From contig NZ_AP024749.1 in assembly GCF_019702945.1 (NCBI RefSeq), forward strand, positions 1,116,001-1,180,000: 64,000 bases of DNA, read 5' to 3'. The notes under the pieces were generated by a model. It worked only from the letters and a program-made list of their open reading frames with translations. It had not been told where the DNA came from and did not search any database. The DNA comes from Flavobacterium okayamense. GTDB taxonomy: Bacteria > Bacteroidota > Bacteroidia > Flavobacteriales > Flavobacteriaceae. Shown here in pieces: positions 19,525 to 27,883 of the stretch. How positions within the stretch are numbered: the stretch's first letter is position 1; every line of letters starts with the position of its first letter. A program made the translations under genes and the position numbers.

Positions 19525-20226
19525 ATGAATAAAAATAAAATTATCCTACTTTTTCTTTTTGTTTTCCCTATTATAACGTATCTAATTTTTGCGTCTGCAA
19601 AACACAATTCTCTTTTTTTAAAGACGATATCCGAAAATAATTTAGAAATTCCTTCAACTTGGAAATCTTTAAATGGTGAGGACGTTAAATTACAAGATAA
19701 AATTACTGTTTTAGGATTTGTAGGAGAAGATGTTACTGCAAATAAGAGTAATCTATTTAATTTGAATCAGAAAGTTTATAACAAATATTTCGGGTTTAAA
19801 GATTTTCAATTTGTAATGATTGCCCCTAAAGGAACTGAGCAAGACTGCCTTGATATTTTAGATCAATTTAAAATGTTTTCAACAGATTTATCAGGCTGGC
19901 ATTTTGTTTTTGCTTCAAATGAAGAAATTGAAAATTATTACAAAAGTTTCAATTTGGTTGGACAACTTGATGACAAAGAAGGTACAGCAGAAGTGATTCT
20001 AGTTGATAAAGAGCGTAATCATAGAGGTAGAAAAGGAGTGAATAAAAAAGGAGAACAAGAATATCGAGAAAGTTACAACACTATATCTGCTGCAGATTTA
20101 CACAATGAAATGTCTGATGATGTAAAGATTCTTTTAAGAGAATACCGATTAGCTTTGAAGAAGAATAAGAGAAAAGATGATTTTAGAGATAAAATCACTG
20201 AAGAAGTTGAAAAAAATAATAAGTAA
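19525..20226 (+). CDS. Membrane-anchored SCO/thioredoxin-fold-like protein lacking the CxxxC motif
   Basis: 233 aa from the ATG at 19525, which is placed by the promoter box and terminator just upstream. An N-terminal anchor or signal (about 4-24, KIILLFLFVFPIITYLIFAS) precedes a domain resembling SCO/redoxin proteins: a beta strand KITVLGFVGEDVT, then QKVYNKYFGFKDFQFVMIAP, and later GTAEVILVDKERNHRGR. Only one cysteine is evident in the domain (EQDCLDIL), so it cannot have the copper-binding CxxxC pair. It sits 2 bases before a real SCO gene, suggesting a partner or diverged duplicate in CuA assembly. Function inferred from context only. Confidence 0.7.
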   Translation: MNKNKIILLFLFVFPIITYLIFASAKHNSLFLKTISENNLEIPSTWKSLNGEDVKLQDKITVLGFVGEDVTANKSNLFNLNQKVYNKYFGFKDFQFVMIAPKGTEQDCLDILDQFKMFSTDLSGWHFVFASNEEIENYYKSFNLVGQLDDKEGTAEVILVDKERNHRGRKGVNKKGEQEYRESYNTISAADLHNEMSDDVKILLREYRLALKKNKRKDDFRDKITEEVEKNNK

Positions 20227-20228
20227 TT

Positions 20229-20855
20229 ATGAAAAAGTCATATATAGGATTAGCTTTCATTATTTTAATTTTTGGAATTTGGGTAGTCAAAGAAATTAAT
20301 GCACGTTATTATTCAAAATCGGATTTATTTGAAATTGGTTCAGCACCCAGATTCGAATTAACAAATCAAGACGGAAAAATAGTAACTGATCAAGATTATC
20401 TGGGAAAAGTTTATGTGTTAGAATTTTTCTTTTCTACTTGCCCAACTATTTGTCCAAAAATGAATCAAAACATGTTGAAGTTACAAGATGAGTTTGGTGG
20501 TAATGAAAACTTTGGAATTGCTTCAATTACAATTAATCCTGAAAATGATTCTCCAGAAGTTTTAAAAGAGCATGCTAAACATTTAGGAGTAACCATGAAT
20601 TCTTGGAATATGTTAACGGGAGATAGAAATTATATTTATGATTTGTCAAACAAAGGCTTTAATTTGTATGCGAAAGAAAATAAAAATGTTTCTGGCGGAT
20701 TTGAGCATTCTGGTTTGTTTGCCCTAATCGACAAAGAGGGGAATATTCGTTGCAGAAAAGACGAGTTTGGAAACCCTATTTTGTATTACGACGGAATTGA
20801 AGAAAGTGGCATTAAAGCGATTAAAGAAGATATTAAAATTTTATTAGAGGAATAA
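20229..20855 (+). CDS. SCO1/SenC-family copper chaperone
   Basis: 208 aa with an N-terminal membrane anchor (about 4-22) and a periplasmic thioredoxin-fold domain. The copper ligands are visible: Cys71 and Cys75 in STCPTICPKM, and His160 in GGFEHSGLFALID. SCO proteins deliver copper to, or reduce, the CuA site of cytochrome c oxidase subunit II. The position directly after oxidase subunit genes fits this. It overlaps the DUF420 gene by one base, so the two are coupled. Confidence 0.93.
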   Translation: MKKSYIGLAFIILIFGIWVVKEINARYYSKSDLFEIGSAPRFELTNQDGKIVTDQDYLGKVYVLEFFFSTCPTICPKMNQNMLKLQDEFGGNENFGIASITINPENDSPEVLKEHAKHLGVTMNSWNMLTGDRNYIYDLSNKGFNLYAKENKNVSGGFEHSGLFALIDKEGNIRCRKDEFGNPILYYDGIEESGIKAIKEDIKILLEE

Positions 20856-21388
20856 TGGAAAATAATACAGTTGAAACAAAATATAATAAATGGATAACTA
20901 TTTTATCTATAGCAATCCCAATTGCTGTGGCTGCTCTTTTTGGAGTAAGCTTCAAAAGATTAGGAATCGATGTAGAACCTTTTACTTTCTTGCCTCCTAT
21001 TTACGCAACAATAAACGGATTAACAGCTGTAATTTTAGTTGTAGCAGTACTTGCTATTAAAAACGGAAATAGAAAATTACATGAAAACTTAATGAAAATA
21101 GCCATAGGTTGTTCTATTGCGTTTTTGTTAATGTATGTGGCATATCACATGTCGGCAGAATCTACAAAGTATTTGGGCGATTATAAAGCTTTGTATTTCT
21201 TTATTTTAATTTCACATATTGTATTTTCGATTGCGATTATTCCTTTGGTTTTAATTACGTATGTAAAAGCATTAGCACAACGATTCGACAAACACAAAAA
21301 GATTGCAAAAATTACATTTCCTATTTGGTTATACATTGCAGTTACTGGTGTTATAGTTTATTTAATGATTTCTCCTTATTATGCATAA
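20855..21388 (+). CDS. DUF420 family membrane protein
   Basis: 177 aa with five hydrophobic helices (about 14-33, 46-66, 80-99, 116-138, 151-173). Conserved histidines fall in HENLMKIAIG near 75 and VAYHMSAEST near 98, with ISHIVFSIAIIPLVL near 118-132. DUF420 proteins are found beside cytochrome oxidase and SCO genes and are thought to help oxidase assembly (CtaM-like), which fits this neighbourhood. The stop overlaps the start of the next small gene. Confidence 0.85.
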   Translation: MENNTVETKYNKWITILSIAIPIAVAALFGVSFKRLGIDVEPFTFLPPIYATINGLTAVILVVAVLAIKNGNRKLHENLMKIAIGCSIAFLLMYVAYHMSAESTKYLGDYKALYFFILISHIVFSIAIIPLVLITYVKALAQRFDKHKKIAKITFPIWLYIAVTGVIVYLMISPYYA

Positions 21389-21653
21389 TTTAGAAAATAG
21401 AGAAAAGAACATAGAATATAGAAAATCTAGATATTTAAGGCGAGTTTTGCTTCTTTTTTCTTTTTTCTATTCTCTATATTCTTCTTCTCAATGTGCTATG
21501 TGTAGAGCGGCTTTAGAAAGCGAAGAAAGTACAGCGCAAGCAGAAGGTATAAATAATGGTATTATTTTTTTAATGGTTCTACCTTATATCTTGGTTGCAA
21601 TTGCAGGATTTGCAATTTATAAGATTAAGTATGGGAAGAAGAAAGATTATTAA
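21381..21653 (+). CDS. Small membrane protein with SQCAMCRA motif
   Basis: 90 aa. A signal peptide-like segment (about 22-37) leads to SQCAMCRAALESEE with a CxxC pair, then one membrane helix (about 59-80) and a basic tail. Small proteins with this CxMCR motif and one or two helices occur next to SCO/DUF420 genes in Flavobacteriaceae; a role in oxidase or metal handling is inference. The N-terminal 36 codons are unusual, being built from 7-base tandem repeats (21391-21425 and 21451-21485). The ATG at 21381 overlaps the DUF420 gene and is the only ATG available. The 3' end overlaps the convergent DUF4403 gene by 4 bases. Confidence 0.65.
   Translation: MHNLENREKNIEYRKSRYLRRVLLLFSFFYSLYSSSQCAMCRAALESEESTAQAEGINNGIIFLMVLPYILVAIAGFAIYKIKYGKKKDY
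21391..21485 (+). repeat. Two inverted heptamer arrays inside a coding sequence
   Basis: Left arm 21391-21425 reads as five 7-base units TAGAAAA, TAGAGAA, AAGAACA, TAGAATA, TAGAAAA. Right arm 21451-21485 reads TTCTTTT, TTCTTTT, TTCTATT, CTCTATA, TTCTTCT. The reverse complement of the right arm resembles the left arm, so the arms can fold into a long imperfect hairpin around a 25-base centre. Confidence 0.75.
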
Positions 21654-23047
21654 TCCAATCCATCAATCTTAACACTTACTCTCCCAGAAGTGGTTAAGAA
21701 AGCAATAATTGCTTTATCGGTTAATTCTACTTTTTCAAATTCTATAGAAGTAAAAGCGCCATTTATAAAAACGCCTTTTGTTGGTGAGTAATTATTTAGA
21801 TAACCAGCCAAAGTAGTTTCGCCTTCTGCAAGATTTTCTTTAATAGAGTAACGACAATTTTCCTGAATTTTTCTCAAAACAGTTCCTTGCGCTAACCAGT
21901 TTGCAGATTTTAATAAAACACTTTTTGTGTTTAAAACATAATCGAGTTGGTCAAAATAGATTTCTTTTGTAATGGCATTGTAATTTGGATAACCCGACAA
22001 GTAAATGGTTCCATTTACACTACCTGTTAAATCTAATGCAATAATTAATTTACTGTCTTTTTGCCAAATTTCAACATTTTGAACGGTTACTTTTTTACTT
22101 CCAGAACCAAACTCTTGACCTTTAAAATTCTTAGTAATAACTTTAGATGCACTTGCATAAGTAGAAACTGTAGCAAGTGAAAGTTCAACTTTATCTGGCA
22201 TACTTAAAACTGGTTTAAGTATAATTTTATTTCGGTCAAAATTATTTTTAGGTTCATCGCCTACCATTGTTTGTAAAGTGCATTTTAAACCCATATCCAT
22301 TTTAATAGATTTGTTGTTTAATTTTGCATTGGTTGTGTAAAGTTCTACAGGAATTAATTTAAACCAAGTTTCATATTCATCATTTACCTTTGTTGGTTTA
22401 CTAATGGTTTCTAAGGCATCTAATACGTAAGGTTTAAAATCACATGTTTCGTCTATTGCTTTATCAATTTCGGTAGCAATTGTCTTTTTAAAATAACTAA
22501 TAGTTGGATTTACTAAATATGTTATAGGTACAAGTTTACCAGCAATAACAATTGATGGGCTTTCATTCCACTTTAAATCAATAATTTTTGATTTTGTTGT
22601 TAATTTCCAATTCGATAAATGTGGTTTGCTTTCCAAATATAAAACACCATCCATATAAATTTCCTTTGTATCGTTAAGTCCTAAAAATTTTGTTCCATAA
22701 CGAACTTTGGTCCAAATTTTTAATGGAATTTCTGAAAGTATAGTGCCATTCTCTTCTATAAGTTCAATAGGTCTAGATTTCCATATTTTCATTTGAGTGT
22801 CATCATCATCTAAAATAGAATCATGGTAAATTAAACCATCCATATTTTTATTCAATTGCTTTTGAATGTCTTTTAATGAAATCTCAACAGGTAATGAAAC
22901 AAAAGATGTTTTGTTTTTATAGAGAATAATATTTTCATTTGTAGGTTCTGGTTTTAACGCATCTATTCTTTTGGTAGATGAAGCTCCACAACTACTAAGT
23001 GTAATTAATAAAAGTAAAAAAGCACTAAAAATGGTTAACCCCTTCAT
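21650..23047 (-). CDS. DUF4403 family lipoprotein
   Basis: 465 aa. A lipoprotein signal ends in LITLSSC with Cys20 as the lipidated residue. The rest is soluble and looks like the two-lobed DUF4403 family (LPVEISLKDIQKQLNKNMDGLIY near 52-74; LKIWTKVRYGTKFLGL near 109-124; YLSGYPNYNAITKEIYFDQLDYVLNTK near 350-376). Such proteins are predicted to bind lipid or hydrophobic ligands, but no function is established. It is divergent from the TolC-like gene, and its 3' end overlaps the small gene at 21653 by 4 bases. Confidence 0.8.
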   Translation of the reverse strand: MKGLTIFSAFLLLLITLSSCGASSTKRIDALKPEPTNENIILYKNKTSFVSLPVEISLKDIQKQLNKNMDGLIYHDSILDDDDTQMKIWKSRPIELIEENGTILSEIPLKIWTKVRYGTKFLGLNDTKEIYMDGVLYLESKPHLSNWKLTTKSKIIDLKWNESPSIVIAGKLVPITYLVNPTISYFKKTIATEIDKAIDETCDFKPYVLDALETISKPTKVNDEYETWFKLIPVELYTTNAKLNNKSIKMDMGLKCTLQTMVGDEPKNNFDRNKIILKPVLSMPDKVELSLATVSTYASASKVITKNFKGQEFGSGSKKVTVQNVEIWQKDSKLIIALDLTGSVNGTIYLSGYPNYNAITKEIYFDQLDYVLNTKSVLLKSANWLAQGTVLRKIQENCRYSIKENLAEGETTLAGYLNNYSPTKGVFINGAFTSIEFEKVELTDKAIIAFLTTSGRVSVKIDGLD

Positions 23048-23144
23048 AAGATTGAATTTTGTGTAAAAATAAAATTTTAAAAGATAGCTGTAACAATTTT
23101 CTTAAAAATTGGTCTTATAGTTAAATCGAAAATTTAAAACGATA

Positions 23145-24467
23145 ATGTTACTAAAAAAGATAGTTTTCTTTCTGTTAATTTCGAGTTGTTCTCTTTATGC
23201 TCAAGAGAAAAAATGGACACTAGAAGAATGCGTAAACTATGCATTAGAGAATAATGTTTCAGTAAAACAATCAATGTTGGATTGGGAAAGTTCTAAAATT
23301 GATAAGTTAGAAGCGTTAGGGAGCTTTTTACCTAATTTAAATGCAAGTTCAAGTTACAATGTAAATACGGGAGCAAATATTAATCCGACTACAAATCAAT
23401 TTGAGAACTCAACATTTAAATCATTCTCGGCTAATGCTAATTCTTCAATGAATTTATTTAGTGGATTTTCTAATTGGAAAAGATTGCAGAGGTCAAAGCT
23501 AAATGCTTTAGCTTCTCAATACAGATTAGAAAAAATGAATGACGATATTGCATTAAATGTCGCAAATAGTTTTCTTCAAATATTATTGCAAAAAGAACAG
23601 ATTAAAGTTTTAGAAAATCAATTAGAAGTTTCAATTGAAAATAAGAATAGAACCTCTGATTTAATTGAAGCAGGTCAATTGCCCGCAGGAGATATTTTTG
23701 AAATTGAAGCAACAATAGCGACTCAAGAGCAACAATTAATAACTGCGAAAAACAATGAATTATTTGCAAAACTAGGATTGGCGCAACTTTTATTAATAGA
23801 AGATTATGCAAATTTTGATATTGCTGAGGAAACTTTTTCTCCAGAATTATCACAAGTTTATTCGCAAACACCTGAAGTTATATTTGAAAAATCAAAAGAT
23901 ATTGTAAAAGATATTAAGATTTCTCAATCTAATTTAGATTTATCAAAAAAAGATTTAGGTATAGCTCGTTCAGCATATTATCCAAGATTATCTGGATTTG
24001 TAGGTTACAATACTCGTTGGTCAGAAAGTCAAATTTTAACTTTTCATGAACAATTATATTTGTTAGATGGTACAGCGATAGGTTTGCAATTACAAGTACC
24101 AATATTTAATGGGTTTTCAACAAGAGCTAGTGTCAAAAGAGCAAAGATAAACGTTAAAAGAAATGAGTTGTTAGTAAAGCAGTCAGAGCTAGATTTAGAG
24201 CGTAATGTCTTTCAAGCATATAATGATGCCATTAATGCGCAAAAAGCATTTTTTGCTTCCCAGAAAACAGTAAATGCCAGAAAGCAATCTTATGATTTTT
24301 CAAAAGAAAGATATGATGTTGGATTAATGAACAGCTTTGACTATATGCAGGCAAAAAATAATTACGAAAATGCTGAAGCTGATTTAATTCGAGCAAAATA
24401 CGATTATATATTTAGAACAAAAATTTTAGAATTTTATTTCGGAATTCCTTTAATACAAAATAATTAA
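23145..24467 (+). CDS. TolC-family outer membrane efflux protein
   Basis: 440 aa with a signal peptide (about 1-19, ending in LYAQ) and two outer-membrane efflux repeats. WTLEECVNYALENNVSVKQ near 23-41 is the usual start of the family, and YPRLSGFVGYNTRW near 278-291 marks the second half. TolC trimers form the outer-membrane channel of tripartite pumps. The MacA-like adaptor follows after 2 bases, so they form one operon. The inner-membrane ABC or RND component is not in this window. Confidence 0.93.
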   Translation: MLLKKIVFFLLISSCSLYAQEKKWTLEECVNYALENNVSVKQSMLDWESSKIDKLEALGSFLPNLNASSSYNVNTGANINPTTNQFENSTFKSFSANANSSMNLFSGFSNWKRLQRSKLNALASQYRLEKMNDDIALNVANSFLQILLQKEQIKVLENQLEVSIENKNRTSDLIEAGQLPAGDIFEIEATIATQEQQLITAKNNELFAKLGLAQLLLIEDYANFDIAEETFSPELSQVYSQTPEVIFEKSKDIVKDIKISQSNLDLSKKDLGIARSAYYPRLSGFVGYNTRWSESQILTFHEQLYLLDGTAIGLQLQVPIFNGFSTRASVKRAKINVKRNELLVKQSELDLERNVFQAYNDAINAQKAFFASQKTVNARKQSYDFSKERYDVGLMNSFDYMQAKNNYENAEADLIRAKYDYIFRTKILEFYFGIPLIQNN

Positions 24468-24469
24468 AC

Positions 24470-25774
24470 ATGTCGAAAAAAACGTTATACATAATAGGTG
24501 GAAGTGTAATAGTTCTTATTGCAGCATTGATTGGATTGAAAAAAACAGGTGCGATTGGTAATAATGAAGACGGTAAAGTTGTCGAGATATCAAATGCAAA
24601 TGAAATGACAATCATTGAAACAGTTTCAGCAACTGGAAAAATTCAGCCTGAAATTGAAGTAAAAATTTCATCTGAAGTTTCTGGAGAAATTATTGAATTG
24701 CCTATTCAAGAAGGGCAACAAGTTAAGAAAGGAGATTTATTAGTAAAAATCAACCCAGATATTTATGTTTCTGGAGTTAATCGTACGGCTGCTTCACTTT
24801 CTACAACTAAAGCAGGTTTAAGTCAAGCAGAAGCTCAAGTAAAAGAAGCTAAAGCAAATTACGATAGAAATAAAACTCTTTTTGAAAAAGGAATTATTTC
24901 AAAATCAGAATGGGATAGAGTAGTATCTGCTTATGAAGTGGCAGTAGCAAATAAGCAATCGGCATATTATAATGTTCAAAGCGCTAGTGCTACCTTAACA
25001 GAAGCAAAAGATAACTTAGGAAGAACAACTATTTATGCTCCAGCAGATGGTACAATCTCTTTGCTTTCAGTAGAATTAGGAGAACGTGTTTTAGGTACCC
25101 AACAAATGGCTGGAACAGAATTACTTCGTGTTGCAAATTTGAACAATATGGAAGTTGAAGTTGATGTGAATGAGAATGATATTGTTAAAGTAAGTATTGG
25201 TGATTCAGCAAAAATTGAAGTAGATGCATATTTGAAAAAGGAATTTAAAGGAATTGTAACAAGTATCTCAAATTCAGCAAGTACTCAGTTAACTGCTGAT
25301 CAGGTTACCAACTTTAAAGTTAAAGTTCGTATTTTGAAAGAGTCTTATCAAGATTTACTAGAAGGTAAGCCTGCTAATTATTCACCATTCAGACCAGGTA
25401 TGACGGCAACAGTAGATATCATTACAAAACGAAAAGAAAAAGTTATTGGTGTTCCTATCAGTGCAGTTGTAATTAAAGAAGATACAACTTCTGTTAAAAA
25501 GGATATTATTGCTGAACTTGAAAAAGAAGAAAAACAAAATAAAGGAACTTACAATCCCGATAAAAAGTTTGAATGTGTTTTTGTAAAAGTTGGAGATAAA
25601 GCAAAACTTAGAGTTGTAAAAACAGGAATTCAAGACGATACAAATATCGAAATTTTAGAAGGACTTAAAAAAGGTGAGGAAGTTATAACCGGACCTTATA
25701 CAACAGTTTCAAAAGAATTATCATCAAACGATAAAGTTAGAATTGAAGATAAATCTAAAGAGAAGAAAGAATAA
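24470..25774 (+). CDS. MacA/HlyD-type periplasmic adaptor
   Basis: 434 aa. One N-terminal membrane helix (about 5-22) is followed by a barrel-sandwich/biotinyl-lipoyl-like domain (SSEVSGEIIELPIQEGQQVKKGDLLVKI split across about 63-93), an alpha-helical hairpin (about 100-185), the return lipoyl half (IYAPADGTISLLSVELGERV near 186-205) and beta-barrel domains with FRPGMTATVDI near 305-315. The Lys-rich tail is cytosol-like but periplasmic by topology. It bridges TolC with an inner-membrane transporter. The operon ends at a terminator without a MacB permease. Confidence 0.92.
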   Translation: MSKKTLYIIGGSVIVLIAALIGLKKTGAIGNNEDGKVVEISNANEMTIIETVSATGKIQPEIEVKISSEVSGEIIELPIQEGQQVKKGDLLVKINPDIYVSGVNRTAASLSTTKAGLSQAEAQVKEAKANYDRNKTLFEKGIISKSEWDRVVSAYEVAVANKQSAYYNVQSASATLTEAKDNLGRTTIYAPADGTISLLSVELGERVLGTQQMAGTELLRVANLNNMEVEVDVNENDIVKVSIGDSAKIEVDAYLKKEFKGIVTSISNSASTQLTADQVTNFKVKVRILKESYQDLLEGKPANYSPFRPGMTATVDIITKRKEKVIGVPISAVVIKEDTTSVKKDIIAELEKEEKQNKGTYNPDKKFECVFVKVGDKAKLRVVKTGIQDDTNIEILEGLKKGEEVITGPYTTVSKELSSNDKVRIEDKSKEKKE

Positions 25775-25795
25775 TTAAGTTGATTTGGGTTAAAA

Positions 25796-25824
25796 GAGGC
25801 ACGAAGTAATTCGTGTCTTTTTTG
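25796..25824 (+). terminator. Intrinsic terminator after MacA-like gene
   Basis: GGCACGAA/TTCGTGTC hairpin with GTAA loop, followed by a T-run, 22 bases after the stop. Confidence 0.88.
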
Positions 25825-25846
25825 TTTTAATAACTATCAAAGTTTG

Positions 25847-25854
25847 TATTTTTG
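25847..25854 (+). promoter_or_regulatory. Promoter -7 box TATTTTTG for tsaB
   Basis: TATTTTTG followed by C, 17 bases before the tsaB ATG and just after the terminator of the efflux operon. Confidence 0.65.
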
Positions 25855-25871
25855 CAACTTAAATTGTTAAG

Positions 25872-26531
25872 ATGACATATATTTTAAACATAGAAACAGC
25901 TACAAAAAATTGCTCGGTATCTTTAAGTGAAAATGGAGAAACTATCGCATTTAAAGAATTAGCCACTGAAAGTTTTTCGCATGCAGAAAAATTACATGTT
26001 TTTATAGCTGATGTTTTAAAAGAAGTTAATCTTAATTTTAAGGATTTAAATGCAATTGCTGTAAGTCAAGGTCCTGGTTCTTATACAGGTTTACGTATAG
26101 GGGTTTCAACTGTAAAAGGTCTGTGTTACGCTTTAAGTTTACCAATGATTTCAATTGATACTTTAGCACTTTTAGCTAATCAAATTTCGATTGAGGATGG
26201 AATTATTGTTCCTATGATTGATGCAAGGAGACTTGAAGTTTATGCAGCGTTTTATGACAAAAATGGTAATCAAATAAGAGAAATTAAGGCTGAAATTATT
26301 GGTGAAAATTCGTATTCTGATATTGCTGAGAAAATACACTTAGTTGGAGATGGTGCACTAAAATTGAAATCTATTTTAACGGATGATAAATTTATTTTTC
26401 ATGAAAATGTACTATACCCTTCCGCAAAAGAAATGAGCAGCTTAGCGTTTGATAAATACAAAAAAAGCGACTTTGTAGATGTCGCTTATTTTGAACCATT
26501 TTACTTGAAAGACTTTGTCTTAAACAAATAA
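25872..26531 (+). CDS. tsaB: tRNA threonylcarbamoyladenosine biosynthesis protein TsaB
   Basis: 219 aa, the usual size. TsaB partners TsaD and TsaE to make t6A37 in ANN-decoding tRNAs. The N-terminal ASKHA fold is visible: ILNIETATKNCSVSL near 4-18, HAEKLHVFIADVL near 37-49 and the conserved AVSQGPGSYTGLRIGVSTVKGL near 63-84, followed by DARRLEVYAAFYD near 117-129. Its 3' end carries a hairpin that looks like a terminator for the opposing mscS gene. It ends one base from the mscS stop. Confidence 0.95.
   Translation: MTYILNIETATKNCSVSLSENGETIAFKELATESFSHAEKLHVFIADVLKEVNLNFKDLNAIAVSQGPGSYTGLRIGVSTVKGLCYALSLPMISIDTLALLANQISIEDGIIVPMIDARRLEVYAAFYDKNGNQIREIKAEIIGENSYSDIAEKIHLVGDGALKLKSILTDDKFIFHENVLYPSAKEMSSLAFDKYKKSDFVDVAYFEPFYLKDFVLNK
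26461..26490 (-). terminator. Probable minus-strand terminator embedded in tsaB
   Basis: On the minus strand AAGCGACATC, a short loop and AAGTCGCTT are followed by a T-run. It lies about 43 bases past the mscS stop and inside the tsaB coding region. Confidence 0.6.
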
Positions 26532-26532
26532 A

Positions 26533-27351
26533 TTATTTTTGTTTTTGAATTTCAACTTGATGTGGATATGGAATTTCAATTCCAGCTGCATCAAGCGCTA
26601 ATTTAACTTTTTCAGTTGTTTCAAAGTATACATCCCAATAGTGTTCGCCTTTACTCCATGGCCTTACTGCAAAGTTTACTGAGCTATCGGCTAAAGTTAA
26701 TACATTAACACTTGGTGCTGGTTCTTTTAGAACTTTAGGGTTTGAAGTTAAAACATCCATTATAACTTCTTTTACTTGTTTTATGTCAGAATCATAACTT
26801 ACGCCAAAAACTAAATCTACTCTTCTTGTACCTTCAGTAGAGTAATTAATGATATTACCATTTGAAAGTGCTCCATTCGGTATAATAATTTCTTTATTTG
26901 ATAAGCCAGTAAGTTTTGTAGTAAAAATTTCGATTTCTTTTACTGTGCCCATTTCGCCTTGTGCTTCAATTAAGTCACCAATTTTAAATGGTTTGAATAT
27001 CATAATTAGAACACCACCTGCAAAATTACTTAACGATCCTTGTAATGCCATTCCTACTGCTAAACCTGCAGCGGCTAATACAGCGGCAAAAGAAGTGGTT
27101 TCTACCCCTAATTTTGCTAAAATCGCAATAATTAAAAAGATTTTAAGTGCCCAACCAAGAAGATCTAATAAGAATTTTTGTAAACTCTCTTCAATTTCCC
27201 GCTTGATCATTAACTTTTTAGCAGCAACCATTAAATATTTTATAATCCAATTTCCGATAAACCAAATTGCAATTGCTCCTAATAAACGTAAACCATAATC
27301 AGTAATTAATTCAATAAGTTTTGGTGATAATTCTAAATTTTTTAAATCCAT
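26533..27351 (-). CDS. mscS: Small-conductance mechanosensitive channel (MscS family)
   Basis: 272 aa, close to the E. coli MscS length. Three N-terminal helices (about 18-40, 60-83, 87-112) are present; the pore helix shows the Ala/Gly pattern VLAAAGLAVGMALQGSLSNFAGGVLIM near 89-115. The beta domain follows with FKPFKIGDLIEAQGEMGTVKEI near 118-139 and IIPNGALSNGNIINYS near 155-170, then the C-terminal cage. It opens under membrane tension to release osmolytes. It is convergent with tsaB; a dodecin gene lies upstream on the same strand. Confidence 0.95.
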   Translation of the reverse strand: MDLKNLELSPKLIELITDYGLRLLGAIAIWFIGNWIIKYLMVAAKKLMIKREIEESLQKFLLDLLGWALKIFLIIAILAKLGVETTSFAAVLAAAGLAVGMALQGSLSNFAGGVLIMIFKPFKIGDLIEAQGEMGTVKEIEIFTTKLTGLSNKEIIIPNGALSNGNIINYSTEGTRRVDLVFGVSYDSDIKQVKEVIMDVLTSNPKVLKEPAPSVNVLTLADSSVNFAVRPWSKGEHYWDVYFETTEKVKLALDAAGIEIPYPHQVEIQKQK

Positions 27352-27429
27352 TAATTTTAATTTTTGTTATTATTTGAAAAAATAAAACCTACTAAAAGTA
27401 GGCTTAGTTTGTTATGTTAATTGATAATT

Positions 27430-27630
27430 TTAGTCTATTTCAAATGTAATTTTTACATTTACTCTAAAATCTGTAACTTCTCCATCTGTAACCGAAGCAC
27501 TCTGTTCTTGTACGTATACAGAACGGATGTTTTTTAATGATTTTGAAGCTTGTGAAACAGCTTTTCTTGTTGCGTCTTCCCAACTTTTATCGGAATTAGC
27601 TAAAACCTCTATTACTTTTAATACTGCCAT
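27430..27630 (-). CDS. Dodecin family flavin-binding protein
   Basis: 66 aa, the full length of dodecins, which assemble as dodecamers that store or buffer flavins. The pattern MAVLKVIEVLANSDKSWEDA near 1-20, then the RKAVSQASKSLKNIRSVYVQ helix and strand, and VTDFRVNVKITFEID at the end all match. The Trp in SWEDA is the flavin-stacking residue. It lies 78 bases before mscS in the same direction and could be cotranscribed. Confidence 0.92.
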   Translation of the reverse strand: MAVLKVIEVLANSDKSWEDATRKAVSQASKSLKNIRSVYVQEQSASVTDGEVTDFRVNVKITFEID

Positions 27631-27834
27631 GACTATATATTATTAGTTAATAAAGCTTAAATTTATTCAAAATTTAACTTTTCACAAAATTTATAGGTTT
27701 TTGAGTTGTTTATATAATAATTATATAACATCGATTTTACATTAAATTAATAAAATTTGTTCAATTTTGTTAAACATTTTAAAATGCATATTTCATGTAA
27801 TCTTTGTTTGTTTTTGTCAAAAGATTTATGAAAG

Positions 27835-27857
27835 AAGCTGTCTTGGCCAGGCAGCTT
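27835..27857 (+). other. Stable hairpin upstream of the phosphate porin
   Basis: AAGCTGTCT and AGGCAGCTT pair over 9 bp (one G-U) around the loop TGGCC, far more GC-rich than the surroundings. It has only a weak T-rich tail. No gene ends just before it on either strand, so it is either a small-transcript end or a leader/DNA element. Confidence 0.6.
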
Positions 27858-27883
27858 TCATTTAATGTTTTAGTTATTTCCAG

